Shown piece after piece: positions 32,786 through 42,155 of a DNA stretch of 64,000 nt. The notes below the pieces were generated by a model. The model saw nothing but the letters and a program-made list of their open reading frames with translations. It was not told the DNA's origin and did no database searches. This stretch comes from Pseudomonas lini (lineage in GTDB: Bacteria; Pseudomonadota; Gammaproteobacteria; Pseudomonadales; Pseudomonadaceae), in the NCBI RefSeq assembly GCF_964063345.1, contig NZ_OZ061318.1:4092001-4156000 (forward strand), read 5' to 3'. The position numbers and the translations under genes were made by a program. How positions within the stretch are numbered: the stretch's first letter is position 1; every line of letters starts with the position of its first letter.

Positions 32786-34477
32786 TTAGTGCACCAGCAT
32801 GCCGGTGAACCAGTAAGCCTGAGCCAACGTGATCAGGCCGACGATCGTTGCAAAGAATAGGCTGTGCTTGAGGGTGAAGCGGAACAGATCCGATTCCTTG
32901 CCCACCAGCCCGGTCGCGGCGCAGGCCACGGCGATCGATTGCGGCGAAATCATCTTGCCGGTCACGCCGCCGCTGGTATTTGCCGCCACCAGCAAGGTGT
33001 CGTTGACGCCGATCTGGTGCGCGGTGGTTGCTTGCAGCGAACTGAACAGTGCGTTGGAGGAAGTATCGGAACCGGTCAGGAACACGCCGAGCCAGCCGAG
33101 GAACGGCGAGAAGAACGGGAATGCCGCCCCCGTGCCTGCCAAGACCAAAGCCATGGTCGACGACATGCCCGAGTAGTTGGTGACGAAGGCGAAGGCCAAC
33201 ACCATACCGATGGACAGAATCGGCCAGCGCAGTTCGTAAAAGGTTTCTTTTAAAGTGGTCAGACCAGTTTTCAGATTGATCTTCAGCACCAGCATCGAGA
33301 TCAGCGCGGAGAAGAAAATCGCCGTGCCGGTCGCGGAAACCGGATCGAGTTTGAATACCGCCGGCATCGCCGTCGGTGCGGTCACGATCGGTGCGATCTT
33401 GATCACCATTTGATCCAGGTGCGGGATAGCGAAGTTGAACACCCAGCTATACATCGAGCCACCTGCAGCGAACATCGCCTTGAACGGTTTCAGCGTCCAG
33501 ATCGTGACCAGCACGGTGAGGATTAGAAAGGGCGACCAGGCTTTGAAAATTTCCCCCAGGCTGTAAGGCGAAGCCACGGTGGTGCGTTTCTGGCCGAAAC
33601 CACCGGCGCTGGACACCACGGAAGCCGAGACGGCACCGACGATGTGTGCGCCTGCAGCGCGTTTTGGCTGCCAGACTTTCAGGAACAGGGTTAGAGAAAT
33701 CAGGCTGACCAGCGCCGAGGTGATGTCCGGCAGCTCCGGGCCAATGAAGTTCGAAGTGAAGTATTGGGTGACGGCAAAGCTCAAACCGGCCACCAGTGCG
33801 GCAGGCCAGGTTTCCCGAACGCCGCGCAGGCCATCCATCATGAACACCAGCCAGAACGGCACGAACACCGACAACAATGGCAGTTGCCGACCCGCCATGG
33901 CGCCGATCTTGAACGCGTCTATGCCGGTGACTTGCCCGGCGACGATGATCGGAATCCCCAGTGCGCCAAAGGCCACCGGCGCAGTGTTGGCGATCAAACA
34001 CAGGCCTGCGGCATACAGCGGGTTGAAGCCCAGCCCTACCAGCAGCGCGGCGGTAATCGCTACCGGTGCGCCGAAACCGGCGGCACCTTCCAGGAAGGCG
34101 CCGAAGCAAAAGCCGATCAGCAGCACTTGCAGACGTTGGTCGTCAGTGATCGACAACACCGAGCTGCGGATCACTTCGAACTGGCCACTCTTGACCGTCA
34201 GTTTGTACAGGAACACCGCTGCCACGATGATCCACGCAATCGGCCACAAGCCGTAGGCGAAGCCATAGCCGGCTGCCGCAAAGGCCATATCGACCGGCAT
34301 CTGGAACGCGAAGATTGCCACGGCAATCGACAGCGCGAGGGTAATGCTGCCGGCCACGTGGCCTTTGAGGCGGAACACGGCCAAAGCCAGGAAGAAAAAT
34401 ACGATGGGGATGACGGCCGCGAGTGCGGACACGCCGAGACTGCCGAGCGGGCTGTAGAGCTGTTGCCAGGTTTGCAT
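32786..34477 (-). CDS. lldP: L-lactate permease
   Basis: A 563-residue inner-membrane lactate:proton symporter of the LctP family with about 13-14 helices. Recognisable runs are [20 protein letters not shown] at the N-terminus, [20 protein letters not shown] and [20 protein letters not shown]. It is transcribed divergently from lldR, with a palindromic operator in between, and is followed by the lutABC-dld genes for oxidation of the imported lactate. Confidence 0.95.
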   Translation of the reverse strand: MQTWQQLYSPLGSLGVSALAAVIPIVFFFLALAVFRLKGHVAGSITLALSIAVAIFAFQMPVDMAFAAAGYGFAYGLWPIAWIIVAAVFLYKLTVKSGQFEVIRSSVLSITDDQRLQVLLIGFCFGAFLEGAAGFGAPVAITAALLVGLGFNPLYAAGLCLIANTAPVAFGALGIPIIVAGQVTGIDAFKIGAMAGRQLPLLSVFVPFWLVFMMDGLRGVRETWPAALVAGLSFAVTQYFTSNFIGPELPDITSALVSLISLTLFLKVWQPKRAAGAHIVGAVSASVVSSAGGFGQKRTTVASPYSLGEIFKAWSPFLILTVLVTIWTLKPFKAMFAAGGSMYSWVFNFAIPHLDQMVIKIAPIVTAPTAMPAVFKLDPVSATGTAIFFSALISMLVLKINLKTGLTTLKETFYELRWPILSIGMVLAFAFVTNYSGMSSTMALVLAGTGAAFPFFSPFLGWLGVFLTGSDTSSNALFSSLQATTAHQIGVNDTLLVAANTSGGVTGKMISPQSIAVACAATGLVGKESDLFRFTLKHSLFFATIVGLITLAQAYWFTGMLVH

Positions 34478-34529
34478 ATGGGGTGGCCCCTAATTGTTGT
34501 TGGTCAGGCACTGGTCAGCGTTCTTGGAT

Positions 34530-34546
34530 AATTGGTAATACCAATT
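34530..34546. promoter_or_regulatory. LldR operator
   Basis: AATTGGTAATACCAATT is a perfect 17-base palindrome with the TGGT...ACCA half-sites bound by FadR-type GntR regulators such as LldR. It lies 52 bases upstream of lldP, in the divergent lldP/lldR region. Confidence 0.85.
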
Positions 34547-34739
34547 TACAATCGCTGTTGGCTAGGGTAAAAGCCTTGTATACGGTGTGTCAATTTGCCG
34601 CCCTAAAACTTTTGTCGAATAAGCGGTGCAGAACGCATCTGATTCGTTCGATCAAGCGTCGACTGGTAGGTGCTGGTGCGGCGTCAATAGGCCAGAATAG
34701 AGAGCCCGGCGAGCCGCCGGGATCGTGGAGAATTGAGTG

Positions 34740-35507
34740 ATGGGGTTTGATCAGATTCGGCAGCGCCGTTTGTCTGACGATATTGTCGAGCAGCTCGAAG
34801 GGATGATTCTCGAGGGCACATTGAAGGCCGGCGAGCGGCTGCCGGCGGAGCGTGCGTTGGCCGAGCAGTTCGGCGTGTCACGCCCTTCGTTGCGCGAAGC
34901 GATTCAGAAACTGGCGGCCAAAGGTCTGCTGGTCAGCCGTCAGGGCGGTGGTAACTATGTGGTGGAATCCCTGGGCTCGACGTTCAGCGATCCGCTGCTG
35001 CATCTGCTGGAAAGCAACCCCGAGGCTCAGCGTGATTTGCTGGAGTTTCGTCATACGCTGGAAGCATCCTGTGCTTACTACGCGGCATTGCGCGCCACGG
35101 ACGTGGATCGCGAGCGGCTGACGGCGGCATTCGACGAGTTGCAAGACTGCTATTCGCGCCATGACGAAGTGGGTCGGGCGGAAGAGGGCGCGGCAGATGC
35201 GAAATTCCATTTGGCGATCGCCGAGGCCAGTCATAACGCGGTGTTGCTGCACACCATTCGTGGCCTGTTCGACCTGCTCAAGCGCAACGTGGTGACCAAC
35301 ATCGGCGGCATGTACAAGCAGCGTGCTGAAACCCGCGACATGCTGATTGCGCAGCACAGAGAATTGTATCTGGCGATTATCGAAGGTCGGGCGGAGCAGG
35401 CGCGGGAAGTTTCCAGTCGGCACATTTTGTATGTGCAGGAAGTGCTGGAAGAGGTGCGTCAGGAAGTGCAGCGCGTGGCTCGGGCGGAGCGGCGCAAGGG
35501 GATGTAA
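34740..35507 (+). CDS. lldR: Lactate-responsive GntR/FadR-family regulator LldR
   Basis: A 255-residue repressor. The N-terminal winged helix (RQRRLSDDIVEQLEGMILEG, then RLPAERALAEQFGVSRPSLR) is followed by an FCD ligand domain (residues 90-240), with metal- and ligand-site histidines in KFHLAIAEASHN and on. The start is ATG 34740; GTG at 34737 is equally spaced from the GGAG. It should bind the palindrome at 34530-34546 and release it when lactate is present. Confidence 0.92.
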   Translation: MGFDQIRQRRLSDDIVEQLEGMILEGTLKAGERLPAERALAEQFGVSRPSLREAIQKLAAKGLLVSRQGGGNYVVESLGSTFSDPLLHLLESNPEAQRDLLEFRHTLEASCAYYAALRATDVDRERLTAAFDELQDCYSRHDEVGRAEEGAADAKFHLAIAEASHNAVLLHTIRGLFDLLKRNVVTNIGGMYKQRAETRDMLIAQHRELYLAIIEGRAEQAREVSSRHILYVQEVLEEVRQEVQRVARAERRKGM

Positions 35508-35516
35508 TCAGTTCAC

Positions 35517-35628
35517 TGTGGCGAGGGCTTGCTCCCGTTGGGGCGCGAAGCGGCCCCCAGGCCAGCACCGTTAAGCAGATCGTTTACGACTGCTTCGCAG
35601 CCGAGCGGGAGCAAGCTCCCTCGCCACA
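35517..35628. repeat. REP doublet (REPIN-like)
   Basis: TGTGGCGAGGGCTTGCTCCC and its inverted mate GGGAGCAAGCTCCCTCGCCA flank about 60 bases. This is the paired REP arrangement of P. fluorescens-group genomes, mobilised by RAYT transposases. It lies between the ends of lldR and smpB and may stabilise 3' ends. Confidence 0.85.
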
Positions 35629-35651
35629 AAAGCCGCGATCAGGGTGGAAAA

Positions 35652-36134
35652 TTAATCTTCCTTACCCTTGTTTCGCACCGCGCGCTGCAATTCACGACCG
35701 GCGTCGCGTTCGCGTTCGGTATCGCGCTTGTCGTATTCCTTCTTACCCTTGCCCAGAGCGATCTCGCACTTGACCATGTGCTTGCTCCAGTACCAGGAAA
35801 GGCATACGCAGGCGTAACCTTTTTGCTGCACGGCAGCGGCCAGCTTTTCCAGCTCGCGCCGGTTGAGCAGCAATTTTCGGGTGCGGGTCGGATCAGCGAT
35901 GACGTGCGTACTGGCAGTCATCAGCGGCGTAATGTGGCTGCCGAGCAGCCAAGCTTCGCCATCCTTGAGCAATACGTAACTGTCAACCAGTTGTAGCTTG
36001 CTAGCCCGCAAACTTTTTACTTCCCAGCCGGCCAGGACCAGACCAGCCTCGAACTTATGCTCGATGAAGTAATCGTGTCGCGCCTTTTTGTTCTGCGCGA
36101 TGGTCCCTGTTGGGTGTTTCTTCTGTTTAGCCAT
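35652..36134 (-). CDS. smpB: SsrA-binding protein SmpB
   Basis: A 160-residue RNA-binding protein that brings tmRNA (25387-25780) to stalled ribosomes. Typical motifs are [49 protein letters not shown] and the basic C-terminal tail ([20 protein letters not shown]) that enters the mRNA channel. The start is [10 protein letters not shown] at 36134; the frame is open further upstream but without homology. Confidence 0.96.
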   Translation of the reverse strand: MAKQKKHPTGTIAQNKKARHDYFIEHKFEAGLVLAGWEVKSLRASKLQLVDSYVLLKDGEAWLLGSHITPLMTASTHVIADPTRTRKLLLNRRELEKLAAAVQQKGYACVCLSWYWSKHMVKCEIALGKGKKEYDKRDTERERDAGRELQRAVRNKGKED

Positions 36135-36252
36135 AGGGGCGGCATTATAGGGAGTTGCAAGCAAGTCGGCTACGGTGACGCTACGTGCTTGAGCAGGTTG
36201 ATTGAATCCCGGACAATGCGGCCTCTTTTTTGATCGCTTGGGCGTGATAACG

Positions 36253-37656
36253 ATGTCGACAGACAAGGTTTCTGTCCACGGCAGTTGGGCTAGCCGCTGG
36301 GTCTTCATACTCGCCGCGACCGGTTCGGCCGTGGGGTTGGGTAGTATCTGGAAATTCCCTTACATGGTCGGCGTCTACGGTGGCGGAGCCTTCGTGCTGA
36401 TGTTCCTGGCCTGTATCGCGCTGATCGGTATGCCCGTCATGCTGGCCGAAACCCTGATCGGCCGCCGCGCGCGGCAGAGCCCGGCCAATGCCTTGAAGGT
36501 CCTGGCACTGGAAGCGGGGCATTCGGCGAAGTGGTCCTGGGGCGCATTTGCCGGGATGATCACGGCGCTGCTGATCCTCTCCTTCTATAGCGTGGTCGGC
36601 GGTTGGTCGCTGGATTACATCATCGACATGGGGCGTGGCGACTTCCAGGGTGTAACGCCTGACCAGGTCGGGGCTTATTTCGGCAATGTGATCGCCGACC
36701 CATGGCGCCTGACACTTTGGCATACGATTTTCATGCTCCTCTCTGCGGTGGTGATCGCTAAAGGCGTTGTTGCCGGGCTTGAGCGCAGCTTGCGAATCAT
36801 GATGCCGCTGCTGTTCGTAATGATCCTGGTGCTGCTGGGTTACAGCATGACCACGGGCCATTTCATGGAAGGCGTGCATTTCATGTTCGACTTTCATCCG
36901 GAAAAAGTGCTCGACGGTTTGCTGCCGGCGATGGGGCACGCTTTCTTTTCCCTGAGCGTAGGCGTCGGTTCGATCATGATCTACGGCGCTTACATGCCGA
37001 AGAATTCGTCGATCTCAGGGACTGTGGTCGGCGTGGCGCTGCTCGATACCTTCGTTTCCCTGGTGGCCGGTCTGGCATTGTTTCCGATTGTGTTTGCCGC
37101 GGGCCTGAACCCGAGCGAAGGCCCTGGCCTGATGTTCGTCAGCCTGCCATTTGCATTTGGCAACGTGGCGTTCGGCCAGTTGATGGGCGTAGTGTTCTTC
37201 GTGCTGGTAGCGATTGCTGCATGGAGTTCGGCGATTTCCCTGCTCGAACCGATGGTGGCTTACCTGGTTGAGCGCACGAAGATCAGCCGCGCCTGGGTCA
37301 CCTTCTGGCTGGCGTTCACCTGCTGGTTCGTCGGTCTGGGCACCGTGTTCTCCTTCAATATCTGGAAGGAAGCCAAGTTTTTCGTGAACGAAGGCGGGAT
37401 GTTCCACCTCTATCAATGGGGGGCAGCCGGTGGTCTGGACTTCTTCGGTGTGATCGATTTCTTCACCTCGCGGATCATGTTGCCACTCGGTGGTTTGTGT
37501 TTCGTGATGTTTGCGGGCTGGGTGATGGGGCGTGAAGCGGTGCGCGACGAGTTGTCGATCCATCGTCCGGTGCTGTTCGCCCTGTCCCTGTTCTTGATGC
37601 GCTATGTGGCGCCCATCGGCATTCTCGTAGTGTTTGCCGCCCAGCTGTGGAAGTAA
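36253..37656 (+). CDS. Sodium-dependent transporter (NSS family)
   Basis: A 467-residue inner-membrane transporter with about 11-12 helices of the neurotransmitter:sodium symporter family. [20 protein letters not shown] followed by [16 protein letters not shown] is the sodium/substrate-site helix 1 signature. The substrate is probably an amino acid, but it cannot be read from the sequence. The start is [10 protein letters not shown] at 36253. It is divergent from smpB and followed by ratA after only 7 bases. Confidence 0.88.
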   Translation: MSTDKVSVHGSWASRWVFILAATGSAVGLGSIWKFPYMVGVYGGGAFVLMFLACIALIGMPVMLAETLIGRRARQSPANALKVLALEAGHSAKWSWGAFAGMITALLILSFYSVVGGWSLDYIIDMGRGDFQGVTPDQVGAYFGNVIADPWRLTLWHTIFMLLSAVVIAKGVVAGLERSLRIMMPLLFVMILVLLGYSMTTGHFMEGVHFMFDFHPEKVLDGLLPAMGHAFFSLSVGVGSIMIYGAYMPKNSSISGTVVGVALLDTFVSLVAGLALFPIVFAAGLNPSEGPGLMFVSLPFAFGNVAFGQLMGVVFFVLVAIAAWSSAISLLEPMVAYLVERTKISRAWVTFWLAFTCWFVGLGTVFSFNIWKEAKFFVNEGGMFHLYQWGAAGGLDFFGVIDFFTSRIMLPLGGLCFVMFAGWVMGREAVRDELSIHRPVLFALSLFLMRYVAPIGILVVFAAQLWK

Positions 37657-37663
37657 CGCTGAC

Positions 37664-38098
37664 ATGACGACACACATTCAACGTTCGGCCCTGCTGCCGT
37701 ATCCGGCACAAGCGCTTTATGACTTGGTCAACGACGTGGCCCGCTATCCGGAATTCCTGCCGTGGTGTTCGTCGGCGGAAGTCCTGGAAAGCACTCCTGA
37801 GCTTATGCGTGCCAGCGTCGGCGTGGCCAAGGGTGGCCTGAGTCAGCATTTCGTGACGCGTAACACCCTGGTGCCAGGGCGTTCGATCGAGATGAACCTC
37901 GAGGAAGGTCCATTCAGCCAGTTGCACGGCGTCTGGGTGTTCAAGCCGTTGGGCGAGAAGGCCTGCAAGATCAGTCTGGACTTGTCGTTCGACTACTCGG
38001 GACCGCTGGTGCGTGCCACGTTGGGGCCTTTGTTCAATCAGGCGGCGAACACACTGATGGACGCGTTTTGCCAGCGTGCGAAACAGATGCATGGTTGA
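37664..38098 (+). CDS. ratA: RatA/PasT family START-domain protein
   Basis: A 144-residue protein of the COQ10/START-like fold (HIQRSALLPYPAQALYDLVN, RYPEFLPWCSSAEV). In E. coli the homologue (RatA/PasT) is reported as a ribosome-association toxin at high dose, and related proteins bind ubiquinone. It overlaps the following rnfH gene by eight bases. Confidence 0.88.
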   Translation: MTTHIQRSALLPYPAQALYDLVNDVARYPEFLPWCSSAEVLESTPELMRASVGVAKGGLSQHFVTRNTLVPGRSIEMNLEEGPFSQLHGVWVFKPLGEKACKISLDLSFDYSGPLVRATLGPLFNQAANTLMDAFCQRAKQMHG

Positions 38099-38405
38099 GG
38101 CAATGATCAAGGTCGAAGTGGTGTATGCCGCTGTTGATCGTCAGGTATTGCTGGCCGTGACGGTGCCGGTGGGCGCAACGGTACGAGAAGCGTTGCTCAA
38201 ATCCGGCCTGAACAGCGAATTTCCTGAGCTGGATCTGGCCAGTTGTCCGGTTGGGATCTTTGGCAAAGTGATTGCTGAGCCGGCCAGTCGTCCGGTCCAG
38301 CCTGGGGATCGCCTCGAGATTTACCGGCCGTTGCTTGCCGATCCAAAAGAAGTTCGCCGGTTACGCGCCGCCAAAGCGGCCGAGACCAAAGCCCGGAATC
38401 AGTGA
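38091..38405 (+). CDS. rnfH: RnfH family ubiquitin-like protein
   Basis: A 104-residue beta-grasp protein (KVEVVYAAVDRQVLLAVTVP, VGIFGKVIAEPASRPVQPGD, RLEIYRPLLADPKEVRR) of the RnfH/PasI family, almost always paired with ratA as here. ATG 38091 overlaps the ratA end; MIKVEV at 38103 is an alternative start. Whether it counters RatA is disputed in the literature; its role is unclear. Confidence 0.88.
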   Translation: MVEAMIKVEVVYAAVDRQVLLAVTVPVGATVREALLKSGLNSEFPELDLASCPVGIFGKVIAEPASRPVQPGDRLEIYRPLLADPKEVRRLRAAKAAETKARNQ

Positions 38406-38426
38406 TCCGGTTAAACGCCAGGCGAT

Positions 38427-38453
38427 AAAAAACCCGGACATGCCGGGTTTTTT
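38427..38453. terminator. Bidirectional terminator between rnfH and bamE
   Basis: AAAAAACCCGG-ACATG-CCGGGTTTTTT: A and T tracts on both sides, so it can serve both convergent genes. Confidence 0.92.
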
Positions 38454-38466
38454 ATTGCGTCGCAAA

Positions 38467-38994
38467 TTATTGCGGCGAAGTTTCCAGCGGTTCTGGCGTC
38501 GGGACTGGAACGGTTTCTACGTTGTCCACGTCCTTCTGGATCTGGTCCAGCAACGAACCTGGCTTGACCGGTTTTTCTGGCTTCGGCTTCTCGGCGTTTT
38601 CTGCAGGTGTGGTCACGGTAGTGCCACTGTCCTTGCCGAGAATGGCTTCGTCGCGGCTCACGCCCGGCATGAAATCGCCAGAGAGGCTGACAAGTTGGTC
38701 ATTTGGGTTGAAGATAACGCTAATGCGTTCCTGTTGGCGTTCACCGCCACCCGGCTGCAGGCTGTAGAGATAATCCCAGCGATCGGCATGGAACGTGTCA
38801 GTCAGCAGAGGGTTACCCATGATAAACCGTACTTGCCGGCGGGTCATTCCCGGGCGTAACTGGTCTATCATGTCCTGCGTGACGACATTGCCCTGCTGGA
38901 TGTCGATTTTGTAAACCCCGGGGAATGAACAACCGGCGAGTGCGAGCAGTCCCACAAAGGTGAAACTGGTTAGCAAGAGCTTGGTGTTTTGCAT
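38467..38994 (-). CDS. bamE: Outer membrane assembly lipoprotein BamE (OmlA)
   Basis: A 175-residue lipoprotein: signal sequence with lipobox LAGC (cysteine at about 22), then the BamE fold ([40 protein letters not shown]). The C-terminal 60 residues are a proline/lysine/glutamate-rich extension, longer than the E. coli protein and typical of Pseudomonas. It is part of the BAM complex that inserts outer membrane proteins. It is divergent from fur. Confidence 0.95.
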   Translation of the reverse strand: MQNTKLLLTSFTFVGLLALAGCSFPGVYKIDIQQGNVVTQDMIDQLRPGMTRRQVRFIMGNPLLTDTFHADRWDYLYSLQPGGGERQQERISVIFNPNDQLVSLSGDFMPGVSRDEAILGKDSGTTVTTPAENAEKPKPEKPVKPGSLLDQIQKDVDNVETVPVPTPEPLETSPQ

Positions 38995-39091
38995 CGGTGG
39001 GCGACTTCCACTATCTTGGCTGGGACAACGTAAACGCCGATCATACCCGCATTAAGAGAAGCTGCGAAGCAGCATCGCGAGAAAGCTGACC

Positions 39092-39496
39092 ATGGTTGAA
39101 AATAGCGAACTACGCAAAGCCGGCCTCAAAGTGACCCTTCCACGGGTCAAAATTCTGCAAATGCTCGATTCCGCCGAGCAACGCCACATGAGTGCCGAGG
39201 ATGTCTACAAGGCGCTGATGGAGGCTGGTGAGGACGTCGGTCTGGCCACGGTTTACCGTGTTCTGACCCAGTTCGAGGCAGCTGGCCTTGTGGTGCGGCA
39301 TAACTTCGACGGAGGCCATGCGGTCTTCGAGCTGGACGACGGCAAGCATCACGACCATATGGTCAACGTCGAGACCAGTGAAGTGATCGAATTCTTCGAC
39401 GAAGAAATCGAGCGGCTGCAGAAAGCAATCGTCGACAAGTATGGCTTCGAGATGGTTGATCACAATCTTGTACTGTACGTGCGCAAGAAAAAGTAA
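39092..39496 (+). CDS. fur: Ferric uptake regulator Fur
   Basis: A 134-residue iron-responsive repressor. The winged helix (ELRKAGLKVTLPRVKILQML, VGLATVYRVLTQFEAAGLV) is followed by the dimerisation/metal domain with HHDHMVNVETSEVIEF. The CxxC zinc site of E. coli Fur is absent, as in other Pseudomonas Fur proteins. The intergenic space with bamE is about 100 bases, the usual arrangement in this genus. Confidence 0.96.
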   Translation: MVENSELRKAGLKVTLPRVKILQMLDSAEQRHMSAEDVYKALMEAGEDVGLATVYRVLTQFEAAGLVVRHNFDGGHAVFELDDGKHHDHMVNVETSEVIEFFDEEIERLQKAIVDKYGFEMVDHNLVLYVRKKK

Positions 39497-39530
39497 GCAT
39501 GTCGCGCGAACTTCAGGTTCGCGAAACGAA

Positions 39531-39556
39531 CGAAGGCGACCCCAGGGTCGCCTTCG
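39531..39556. terminator. Hairpin between convergent fur and recN
   Basis: CGAAGGCGACCC and GGGTCGCCTTCG, a 12-bp stem with a two-base loop, followed by TGCTTTCTG. The U tract is weak on both strands. Confidence 0.7.
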
Positions 39557-39571
39557 TGCTTTCTGCCGTTC

Positions 39572-41245
39572 TTAAATTTTCGCGGTAACGACCATCTTTT
39601 TCGCGTGAGCCAGTGATTCCTTGGTGAGGTCGATGCCACCCAGCATCCGTGCCACTTCTTCGACACGATCGGTCTTGCTCAGTTTGGAAACGGCCGTACG
39701 CGTAGCGTCTTCACCGCGCACCTTGTGTACAAATAGATGTTGATGCCCTTGCGCCGCCACTTGCGGCAAGTGAGTCACGGTCAGAACCTGCCCGCGCTCC
39801 CCGAGGCGTCGCAGTAACTGGCCGACAATCTCGGCGGTCGGGCCGCCGATACCCACGTCCACTTCGTCGAACACCAGGGTCGGTACGCGCGAGGTCTGTG
39901 CAGTGATCACCTGAATCGCCAGGCTGATACGCGACAGTTCGCCACCCGATGCCACTTTCGCCAGGGCTTTCAACGGTTGCCCCGGGTTGGCGCTCACCAG
40001 CAGTTCTACCTGTTCGAGCCCGTTAGGCAGCAGTTCGTCGCTGCTGTTGGGGCGAAGTTCGATGGTGAAGCGGCCGCCGGGCATGCCCAGGCGCTGGATT
40101 TCCTGTTCCACGGCACTGGCCAGGCTGCTTGAGGCTTGATGCCGCAAGTCGCTCAGCTCCCGAGCCTTCTCCTGATAATGGCGGGCGTAGGAGGCCAGTT
40201 CATCGCTCAATCGCTCGATGGATTCGTCGTTGGCGTTCAGGGTTTCGATTTCATCGAGTAGCCTCTGCTGCATCTCGGCGACTTCAGTCGGCTGGATGCG
40301 GTGTTTGCGCGCCAAGGTGTAGATGGCATCGAGGCGCTCTTCCAGGTATTGAAGGCGGGCCGGGTCGGCGTCGAAATTGTCGAGAAAGCGGTTCAGCTCG
40401 CCCACGGCTTCTTCAACCTGAATCTGCGCGCTGGTCAGCAGGCTGCTGGCTTCGCCCAGGGCGCCGATCGAATTGTTTACGCTCGATAGGCGGTTAAGGC
40501 TGGCAGTGAGTGCATTCAATACGTTGCCGGAATCACTTTCGCTGCATTGTTCGACCACTTGCCGGCAAATGCCCAGCAGGGTTTCGGCATTGGTCAGGTT
40601 TTTGTGTTCCTGTTCCAGCTGCTCCAGTTCGTTCTCGCCGAGGCCGAGGTTTTCCAGTTCTTCGAGTTGGTAGCTGAGCAACTGATGACGAGCGCGCTGT
40701 TCGTCGCCGGAGTTGGAGAGGCGTTCCAGTTCCTGGCGGGTCTGGCGCCAGCGTTGGGCGGCCAGTTGCACCTGGCGAGCCAGGTCCGTGGCGCCGGCGT
40801 ATTCGTCGAGCAGGCGGCGGTGAGTATCGGTTTTGAGCAGGGATTGGTGTTCGTGCTGGCTGTGGATATCAATCAGCAACTCGCCCAAGGCCTTCAGGTC
40901 GCCGAGAGGGCAGGGGGTGCCGTTGATGTAGCCGCGCGAGCGCCCTTCAGCGGTGATCACTCGACGCAGAATGCACGGCCCGTCGCTCTCGAGGTCGCGC
41001 TCGGCCAGCCAGGCGCTGGCTTCCGGAATGTCGATCAGGTCGAAAGTGGCCAGGATATCGGCCTTGTCGGCACCCGGGCGGACCACGCCGTTGTCGGCGC
41101 GATCGCCCAGGGTCAGGCCCAGGGCGTCGAGCATGATCGACTTGCCGGCGCCGGTTTCCCCTGTGATCACGCTCATCCCGCGATCGAGTTCGAGATCGAG
41201 ATGTTCAACGATGGCGTAGTTGTGTACGGACAGGTGCACCAGCAT
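39572..41245 (-). CDS. recN: DNA repair ATPase RecN
   Basis: A 557-residue SMC-like ATPase that organises double-strand break ends. Walker A GETGAGKS (about 30-37), the long antiparallel coiled coil (about 155-370) and the C-terminal ABC signature (LAKVASGGELSRISLA) with Walker B (TLVFDEVDVGIGG) are all present. The start is MLVHLSVHNYAIVEHL at 41245; the frame extends five codons upstream. It is divergent from grpE. Confidence 0.95.
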   Translation of the reverse strand: MLVHLSVHNYAIVEHLDLELDRGMSVITGETGAGKSIMLDALGLTLGDRADNGVVRPGADKADILATFDLIDIPEASAWLAERDLESDGPCILRRVITAEGRSRGYINGTPCPLGDLKALGELLIDIHSQHEHQSLLKTDTHRRLLDEYAGATDLARQVQLAAQRWRQTRQELERLSNSGDEQRARHQLLSYQLEELENLGLGENELEQLEQEHKNLTNAETLLGICRQVVEQCSESDSGNVLNALTASLNRLSSVNNSIGALGEASSLLTSAQIQVEEAVGELNRFLDNFDADPARLQYLEERLDAIYTLARKHRIQPTEVAEMQQRLLDEIETLNANDESIERLSDELASYARHYQEKARELSDLRHQASSSLASAVEQEIQRLGMPGGRFTIELRPNSSDELLPNGLEQVELLVSANPGQPLKALAKVASGGELSRISLAIQVITAQTSRVPTLVFDEVDVGIGGPTAEIVGQLLRRLGERGQVLTVTHLPQVAAQGHQHLFVHKVRGEDATRTAVSKLSKTDRVEEVARMLGGIDLTKESLAHAKKMVVTAKI

Positions 41246-41405
41246 AAAGGCCGCTCCCAAGCTTTAGGTCTGGTTATTTATACAGTGTTTTGTTTCGGGC
41301 TGACAATGCCCCCTCTTAGGTCGATTTGCTTGATCGAAGGAAATCCTTAGTGCGGTGAGGAATGACAATGCAGCTGTTTTTTGTAGGGTTAATCAACAAA
41401 TAGCC

Positions 41406-41433
41406 CTTGAAGCTGAATTTTGCGGCCCCATAT
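41406..41433 (+). promoter_or_regulatory. Sigma-32 heat-shock promoter of grpE
   Basis: CTTGAA (41406-41411), a 14-base spacer and CCCCATAT (41426-41433) match the RpoH consensus. It lies about 54 bases upstream of grpE. Confidence 0.9.
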
Positions 41434-41486
41434 ACCGGGGCAGAAGCGCGAGTTGAGCTCGCGGACGATATTGGAAGGAGAAATCT

Positions 41487-42053
41487 ATGGCTGACGAACA
41501 GACAGTGGATACGCAAAATCTAGACGCCAACCAGGGCCCCGAGGCTTCGGGTGAAGACCTGGCGGCTCGTGTACAAGTGCTCGAAGAGCAATTGGCTGGT
41601 GCGCAGGATCAGGCTTTGCGTGTAGCCGCCGATCTGCAGAACGTCCGCCGCCGTGCCGAGCAGGACGTTGAAAAGGCTCACAAATTCGCCCTGGAAAAGT
41701 TCGCTGGCGACCTGCTGCCGATCATCGACAGCCTGGAGCGCGGCCTGGAGCTATCCAACCCTGACGACGAAAACATTCGTCCGATGCGCGAAGGGATCGA
41801 GCTGACCCTGAAAATGTTCCAGGACACCCTGAAGCGCTATCACCTGGAAGCGATCGATCCTGAAGGCGAACCCTTCAACGCCTCGCATCACCAGGCAATG
41901 GCCATGCAGGAAAGCGCCGATGTCGAGCCAAACAGCGTGCTCAAGGTGTTTCAGAAGGGCTACCAGCTCCACGGTCGCCTGCTGCGCCCGGCCATGGTTG
42001 TGGTCAGCAAGGCACCTGCACCCGTTTCGCCTTCGATTGACGAGCAGGCTTGA
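41487..42053 (+). CDS. grpE: Nucleotide exchange factor GrpE
   Basis: A 188-residue co-chaperone that releases ADP from DnaK. A long N-terminal coiled coil (residues 35-85: [20 protein letters not shown]) is followed by the GrpE helices and beta domain ([40 protein letters not shown]). GGAAGGAGA precedes the ATG, and a sigma-32 promoter lies upstream. dnaK and dnaJ follow. Confidence 0.96.
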   Translation: MADEQTVDTQNLDANQGPEASGEDLAARVQVLEEQLAGAQDQALRVAADLQNVRRRAEQDVEKAHKFALEKFAGDLLPIIDSLERGLELSNPDDENIRPMREGIELTLKMFQDTLKRYHLEAIDPEGEPFNASHHQAMAMQESADVEPNSVLKVFQKGYQLHGRLLRPAMVVVSKAPAPVSPSIDEQA

Positions 42054-42155
42054 AATTAGCCGCAAGGCCCCCATTTAGAAGTCAAGCGTTTAAGTGCTAC
42101 CGCAGTCAGCCACCACTACTGCGGCATCCAAATCCAAAGTTTCGGGAGAGTGAAC